This document shows positions 4,787 to 7,987 of a stretch of DNA of 7,987 bases, piece after piece (position 1 is the stretch's first letter; the number at the start of each line of letters is the position of its first letter). The notes under the pieces were generated by a model. That model was not told where the DNA came from and did no database searches. It worked only from the letters and a program-made list of their open reading frames with translations. Origin of the DNA: Actinomycetes bacterium (lineage in GTDB: Bacteria; Actinomycetota; Actinomycetes; Propionibacteriales; Propionibacteriaceae); assembly GCA_023412435.1 (NCBI GenBank), contig JAEYNS010000027.1:1-7987 (forward strand). Direction: 5' to 3'. The translations under genes and the position numbers were made by a program.

Positions 4787-7024
4787 CTATCTCGCGTTGT
4801 GGTACCCATTCTGGTCCAGACCGACCATCTGGGTCCTGCCGTTCGCGCGGACGGTGAGGATGGTCACCACATCGTCGTAGCCCTCGGGCGCCGCGCGTGC
4901 CACGACCCGGGTCACGGTGCGGTCGTTGAGCAAGCTCGCCAGGGACTGCCGCAGCGCCTTCTGTACCACCTCGGGCAGGGCCGACCCCCGGCTGTCGACC
5001 AGGGTCACCTCCACTCCCCTGGCGCGGGCCGCCTCGACGATGTCCTGGGTGCCGTCGGAGAGCAGGTTGGCAGCGCGCAGCCCGTCCCGCAATCGCCGCT
5101 CGATGCTGACGCACGCCTCGAGGTCGGCGGGGGTCAGCGCCGCATCGGGGTCGGCGAGTTTCTCCAGCAGTGGCCCCACCTGCCCACGGAGCTGGCGCAG
5201 CCACAGGTCGCGCAGGACCAGCTTGGAGTAGGTCTCCGCGATCGCCTCGTTGGCGGCGTACGAGTTCTCCTTCGCCCGGTGGACGCGGTTGCCGATGTCG
5301 ACCAGCCACCCGCTCACCAGTTGCGCCACGATCATCCACGACACCGGCCCGAAGGACACCCTGACCACCTCGCCGAAACCGAGGCCGTGGGTGAACGCCC
5401 AGTACAGCGATTCGGCGACGAAGGCGGCGACCCCCAGCCACGCCAGCACCTGCCGGCCCCGGAAGAGCAGGACGATCAGCAGGACCATGACGACGCTGGA
5501 GTACCAGGTCGCGTAGCCGGGCCAGCGGCCCATCGGCAGCACTGCCTGGACCAGCAGGGTGGCCCCGCTGAGCAACACCAGGACGGTGATCCCGGCAGCC
5601 AGCGACAGCGGGTTGCGGTCGAGCCGGCGAAGCGCCAGCCAGGAAGCGGCGACGCACAGCGCCTGGGCTGCGAAGACCGGCCACGCGGCGCTCACCTGGT
5701 CGAGTGTGGTCCAGCCGAGGACGAAGTGCAGCCCCACCAGAAGCGAGATCAGGCCGGCCAGCGTGCCGGGCTCCAGGGTGGGCAGGACGGGGTAGTGCTC
5801 GCCGCGCACCCTCGGCAGTCGGAACCGGCGGCGCGGCCTGGCCGCGGCCGGCACGGGCTCCGGCGGCACCAGCCAGACCAGCTCGACGGTGGTGCCGTGA
5901 CCGGGCTGGGAGCGGACGTCCGCGATGCCGCCCACCGACTGCATGCGTTCCAGCACCGAGTACTGCAACCCGAACCTGTCCCCCGGCACCAGCCCGGGAT
6001 CGAAGCCGGTGCCGTCGTCGGCCACCACCACCCGCACCCCCGGCGCGGTCGCGTCCCCGATCAGCACGCTGACGTGGTGGGCCTCGGCGTGCCGGGCGAT
6101 GTTCATCGCCACCTCGCGGCAGGCCTGCCCGACGGCGCTGGCCACCACCGCAGGGACGAGCAGCTCGGGATCGCCCACGTCGAGGGTGACCTCGGCGTCG
6201 GGGACCAGCGAGGTCACCACGTCCTTCACCAGCCAGCCGAGGTGCTCCACCGTGACCGGGACCCTGTCCTCACCGGTCTCCCCGGCCAGGTCGAGCTGGC
6301 TGATCGCATGCTGCGCGAGGGCTGTCACCCGGGCGTCCCGCTGCGGGCCCACCATCGCCGCGTTGACCAGCGTGGTCATCACCTCGTCGTGGTCGATGCT
6401 GTCGAGCCGGCGGCGTTCCTCGACCAGCGCCTCCTCCACCGCCGCCCGGGCCTTCTGCTGCTGGTTGGCGGCGGCCGTCGTATTGAGTTGGCGGATCGAG
6501 TCGGTGAGAAGCGAGATGCCGATGATCACCGCGCTGGGGTTGATGACCAGGACCAGCATGTCCTGCATGGCGGCGACCAGCGAGATCCCCTGCCCGGACG
6601 GGGTCAGCCGGATTCCGGCGAAGACCGCGCCGGTGACGATCGCGTAGATGAAGCCCCAGGTGGTCCCGATGACCAGCGCCGCCCAGACGCTCGCCACCCC
6701 CAGGCACATCCACAGCCACGGGCTGCCGGTGGCGGGCTGGTCGGACTGCCATCCCAGCGACCAGGTGGCGACCGCCGCCGCGACCAGCACCAGGTAGGCG
6801 CGAGCGACACCGACCAGCGAGCGGCGGGCGATGGAGAGTGCCGTCATGGCGAGCGTCAGCCCGACGATGCCGAGGCCGAAGACGGCCAGCCACCACAGCG
6901 CGAGGTGCTGCAACTGGTCCGCCGCCATGAAGCCGGCCGGCACGAGGCTGCCCAGACAGAACAGGGCGACACCGCGGTGTACCCAGGCGGTGAGTTCCGA
7001 GGCAGTGGGCGTGCTCAGCCTCAT
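4787..7024 (-). CDS. Membrane sensor histidine kinase with a duplicated, degenerate second kinase half
   Basis: A 745-residue two-component sensor. Half one: about six hydrophobic helices (roughly 14-35, 42-63, 72-91, 103-120, 121-138, 153-172), a coiled-coil-like stretch (178-208), then a HisKA_3-like dimerisation helix with likely phospho-accepting H212 in SIDHDEVMTTL. An ATPase domain follows, with N-box REVAMNIARHA (303-313, N308), the DDGTGFDP loop (336-343), RFGLQYSVLERM (350-361) and GHGTT (375-379). Half two: six more helices (roughly 421-438, 447-466, 473-495, 505-521, 525-546, 557-576), another charged helix (580-612), then a C-terminal region resembling a kinase core with its active residues lost (R613 where H212 would align; no DxGxG). 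Typical kinases of this class are about 350-600 residues, so the length reflects the extra half. The ATG at 7024 overlaps the deaminase stop as ATGA; longer in-frame starts would lie inside the deaminase gene. The signal is unknown; no extracellular sensor domain is visible. Confidence 0.9.
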   Translation of the reverse strand: MRLSTPTASELTAWVHRGVALFCLGSLVPAGFMAADQLQHLALWWLAVFGLGIVGLTLAMTALSIARRSLVGVARAYLVLVAAAVATWSLGWQSDQPATGSPWLWMCLGVASVWAALVIGTTWGFIYAIVTGAVFAGIRLTPSGQGISLVAAMQDMLVLVINPSAVIIGISLLTDSIRQLNTTAAANQQQKARAAVEEALVEERRRLDSIDHDEVMTTLVNAAMVGPQRDARVTALAQHAISQLDLAGETGEDRVPVTVEHLGWLVKDVVTSLVPDAEVTLDVGDPELLVPAVVASAVGQACREVAMNIARHAEAHHVSVLIGDATAPGVRVVVADDGTGFDPGLVPGDRFGLQYSVLERMQSVGGIADVRSQPGHGTTVELVWLVPPEPVPAAARPRRRFRLPRVRGEHYPVLPTLEPGTLAGLISLLVGLHFVLGWTTLDQVSAAWPVFAAQALCVAASWLALRRLDRNPLSLAAGITVLVLLSGATLLVQAVLPMGRWPGYATWYSSVVMVLLIVLLFRGRQVLAWLGVAAFVAESLYWAFTHGLGFGEVVRVSFGPVSWMIVAQLVSGWLVDIGNRVHRAKENSYAANEAIAETYSKLVLRDLWLRQLRGQVGPLLEKLADPDAALTPADLEACVSIERRLRDGLRAANLLSDGTQDIVEAARARGVEVTLVDSRGSALPEVVQKALRQSLASLLNDRTVTRVVARAAPEGYDDVVTILTVRANGRTQMVGLDQNGYHNAR

Positions 7025-7473
7025 CGCCCCCAGTCGACCAGGCCGTCGGCGTCGTGCTCCCCGCCGGGCCAGACCGCGCGGACGATGCCGGCCGCGGCGA
7101 GCGCCTTGCGGCAGCCGGGGCACGGCGGGTCGGTGATGTACGCGGTCGCGCCCTTGGTGTCGCGGGTGGAGAACAGCAGCGCGTTCACCTCAGCGTGGAT
7201 CGCGATGCAGAAACCCGGGGTACCGGGACGGTCGTAGTCGCCGAGGCCCGGCACCTGGTCGTAGCCCAGCTGGCCGCGCGGGCAGGCACCGTCGAGGCAG
7301 TCGGGGCGTCCCGGCGCAGCCCCGTTGTAGCCGGTGGCGATGATCCGCTTGTCCATGACGAGGACGGCGCCGACCCGGCGTCGCGTGCACTTGGCACGCG
7401 CCGACACGGCGGCGGCGATACCGAGGAAGTAATCGTCCCAGCCGGGTACCGATCCCGCGTCAGCCTCGCTCAT
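7021..7473 (-). CDS. dCMP deaminase-like zinc enzyme (deoxycytidylate/ComEB family)
   Basis: A 150-residue cytoplasmic enzyme predicted to deaminate dCMP to dUMP, feeding thymidylate synthesis. The zinc site is complete: HAEVNAL (H93, catalytic E95) and PPCPGC (C118, C121). The N-terminal part W12-DDYFLGIA, the R31-33 stretch with VGAVLV, and ATGYNGAAPG (46-55) match dCMP deaminases rather than free-cytidine or tRNA-adenosine deaminases. C59 and C64 (DCLDGAC) lie in the insert where many dCMP deaminases hold a second, structural zinc. The ATG at 7473 overlaps the stop of the methyltransferase gene as ATGA, and its own stop overlaps the kinase start in the same way. No strong Shine-Dalgarno is seen, so translation probably depends on coupling. 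Substrate choice (dCMP rather than a related nucleotide) is inferred from the family. Confidence 0.88.
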   Translation of the reverse strand: MSEADAGSVPGWDDYFLGIAAAVSARAKCTRRRVGAVLVMDKRIIATGYNGAAPGRPDCLDGACPRGQLGYDQVPGLGDYDRPGTPGFCIAIHAEVNALLFSTRDTKGATAYITDPPCPGCRKALAAAGIVRAVWPGGEHDADGLVDWGR

Positions 7474-7987
7474 GGCGCTAACAGTAGTGGGACGAAGCGG
7501 AATTCCCCGGGCGCCCGATTGATCACCGGGACGCCGCGCGGCAGGCTCACCACCACCATGCGGCCGTTGAGCGGCAGCACCATCCTGCCGCCGGGGGCGA
7601 GTTGGTCGACCAGCTGCTGCGGCAGCCGGTGCGCCTCGGCGGAGACGAGGATCCTGTCGAAGGGCGCGTCCGTCGGCGCACCGAGGACATCAGGCGTTGC
7701 CAGCCGCAGCTCGGCGTGGGCGGCGGTGAGGGTGGCGCGGGTGCGTTCCACCAGGTCCGCGATGAGCTCGGTACCGATCACCCGGCCTTCCGGCCCCACC
7801 AGCCACGCCAGCAGGTCGGTGGTCCACCCCGAGCCGGCGCCGACGTCCAGCACCCGCATGCCGGGCCGGGGATCCAGCAGCCGCAGCATGTACTGGACGG
7901 TCCGCGGCTGGGAGTTGGTGGAACCCCAGCCGATCGGCAGCGCCTCGTCGCGATGGGCGTGGTGGCGCACCTCGGGCGGCAGGTAAC
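7470..7987 (-). CDS. Protein-L-isoaspartate O-methyltransferase-like protein (5' end outside window)
   Basis: 171 residues are visible; the frame stays open to the right edge, so the N-terminus is missing. The GTG at 7970 is probably an internal valine, because the upstream codons continue a family-like sequence (YLPPEVRHHAHRDEALPIG). The family (PCMT/PIMT) uses S-adenosylmethionine to methylate isoaspartyl residues in damaged proteins. Visible features are the substrate-side motif GWGSTNSQP, the SAM-binding loop VLDVGAGSGWTTDLLA, an acidic strand end (VIGTEL), the FDRILVSAEAHRLP segment, and LAPGGRMVLPL. The C-terminus is short (RFVPLLLAP), as in compact actinobacterial versions. Some proteins of this fold methylate other substrates, so the exact role is open. 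The stop overlaps the deaminase start as ATGA, making this the first visible gene of the operon that contains the two-component system. Confidence 0.85.
   Translation of the reverse strand, partial: YLPPEVRHHAHRDEALPIGWGSTNSQPRTVQYMLRLLDPRPGMRVLDVGAGSGWTTDLLAWLVGPEGRVIGTELIADLVERTRATLTAAHAELRLATPDVLGAPTDAPFDRILVSAEAHRLPQQLVDQLAPGGRMVLPLNGRMVVVSLPRGVPVINRAPGEFRFVPLLLAP

Noticed and set aside
7025..7123. N-terminal extension of the histidine kinase
   Set aside because: The 33 extra residues are almost all Arg, Gly and Pro and lie within the conserved zinc-site end of the deaminase gene.
4799..7237. Very long plus-strand open frame (812 codons) opposite the histidine kinase gene
   Set aside because: It is longer than the kinase, but its product is a low-complexity mix of Gln, His, Arg, Asp and Gly with no domain or motif. 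The opposite strand encodes clear kinase motifs. Long antisense frames are expected in GC-rich DNA with strong third-base bias.
7021..7473. tRNA-adenosine deaminase (TadA) or free cytidine deaminase
   Set aside because: The HAEVNAL and PPCPGC motifs together with the Cys-containing insert at 56-90 fit dCMP deaminases. TadA typically has HAE-(I/M)-x-A with PCxMC, and no such PCxMC is seen here.
1..7987. Defence island, mobile element, CRISPR array, prophage or tRNA
   Set aside because: No transposase, integrase, phage, toxin-antitoxin or nuclease gene, no repeat-spacer pattern and no tRNA-like fold was found. Composition looks uniform apart from the short AT-rich patch near 3470-3490.

Overview
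The window is very GC-rich DNA with dense genes, ATGA/TGATG stop-start overlaps, GTG starts and almost no spacer. This points to a high-GC actinobacterium (Actinomycetota). A PLD N-terminal-domain membrane protein beside men genes, and a menaquinone pathway typical of these bacteria, fit this. A family-level placement (for example Propionibacteriaceae) would be a guess. No RNA gene, CRISPR array, insertion sequence or phage gene was seen.

Layout. Bases 1-3118 (minus strand) hold a tightly packed menaquinone operon, transcribed right to left as menE-menA-menC-menD. Consecutive genes overlap by 17, 4 and 1 bases, and menD runs off the left edge. A 40-bp divergent spacer (3119-3158) separates menE from a small two-helix membrane protein on the plus strand (3159-3407). 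A short GC-rich hairpin and an unusual AT-rich patch follow. Then comes a secreted lytic-transglycosylase-like cell-wall enzyme (3513-4118, plus).

From 4128 to the right edge lies a second minus-strand operon. In transcription order it encodes a protein-L-isoaspartate O-methyltransferase-like enzyme (5' end outside the window), a dCMP deaminase-like zinc enzyme, a 745-residue membrane histidine kinase and a LuxR/NarL-type response regulator. The first three genes are linked by ATGA overlaps, and the response regulator starts 11 bases after the kinase stop.

How they work together. MenD, MenC, MenE and MenA cover the SEPHCHC synthase, o-succinylbenzoate synthase, o-succinylbenzoyl-CoA ligase and DHNA polyprenyltransferase steps of menaquinone synthesis; MenF, MenH, MenB and MenG are not in the window. 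The kinase and regulator form a complete two-component system, physically coupled to a nucleotide enzyme and a methyltransferase. Its signal and targets cannot be read from the sequence.

Most of the window is ordinary core metabolism. The most unusual object is the kinase. It appears to be an internal tandem duplication (six membrane helices plus kinase core, then six more helices plus a decayed kinase core). In the second copy the phospho-accepting histidine, the N-box Asn and Glu, and the DxGxG loop are all gone. Second in interest are the leaderless-looking promoters at 3119-3158 and the phased CTTAA repeats upstream of the transglycosylase gene.
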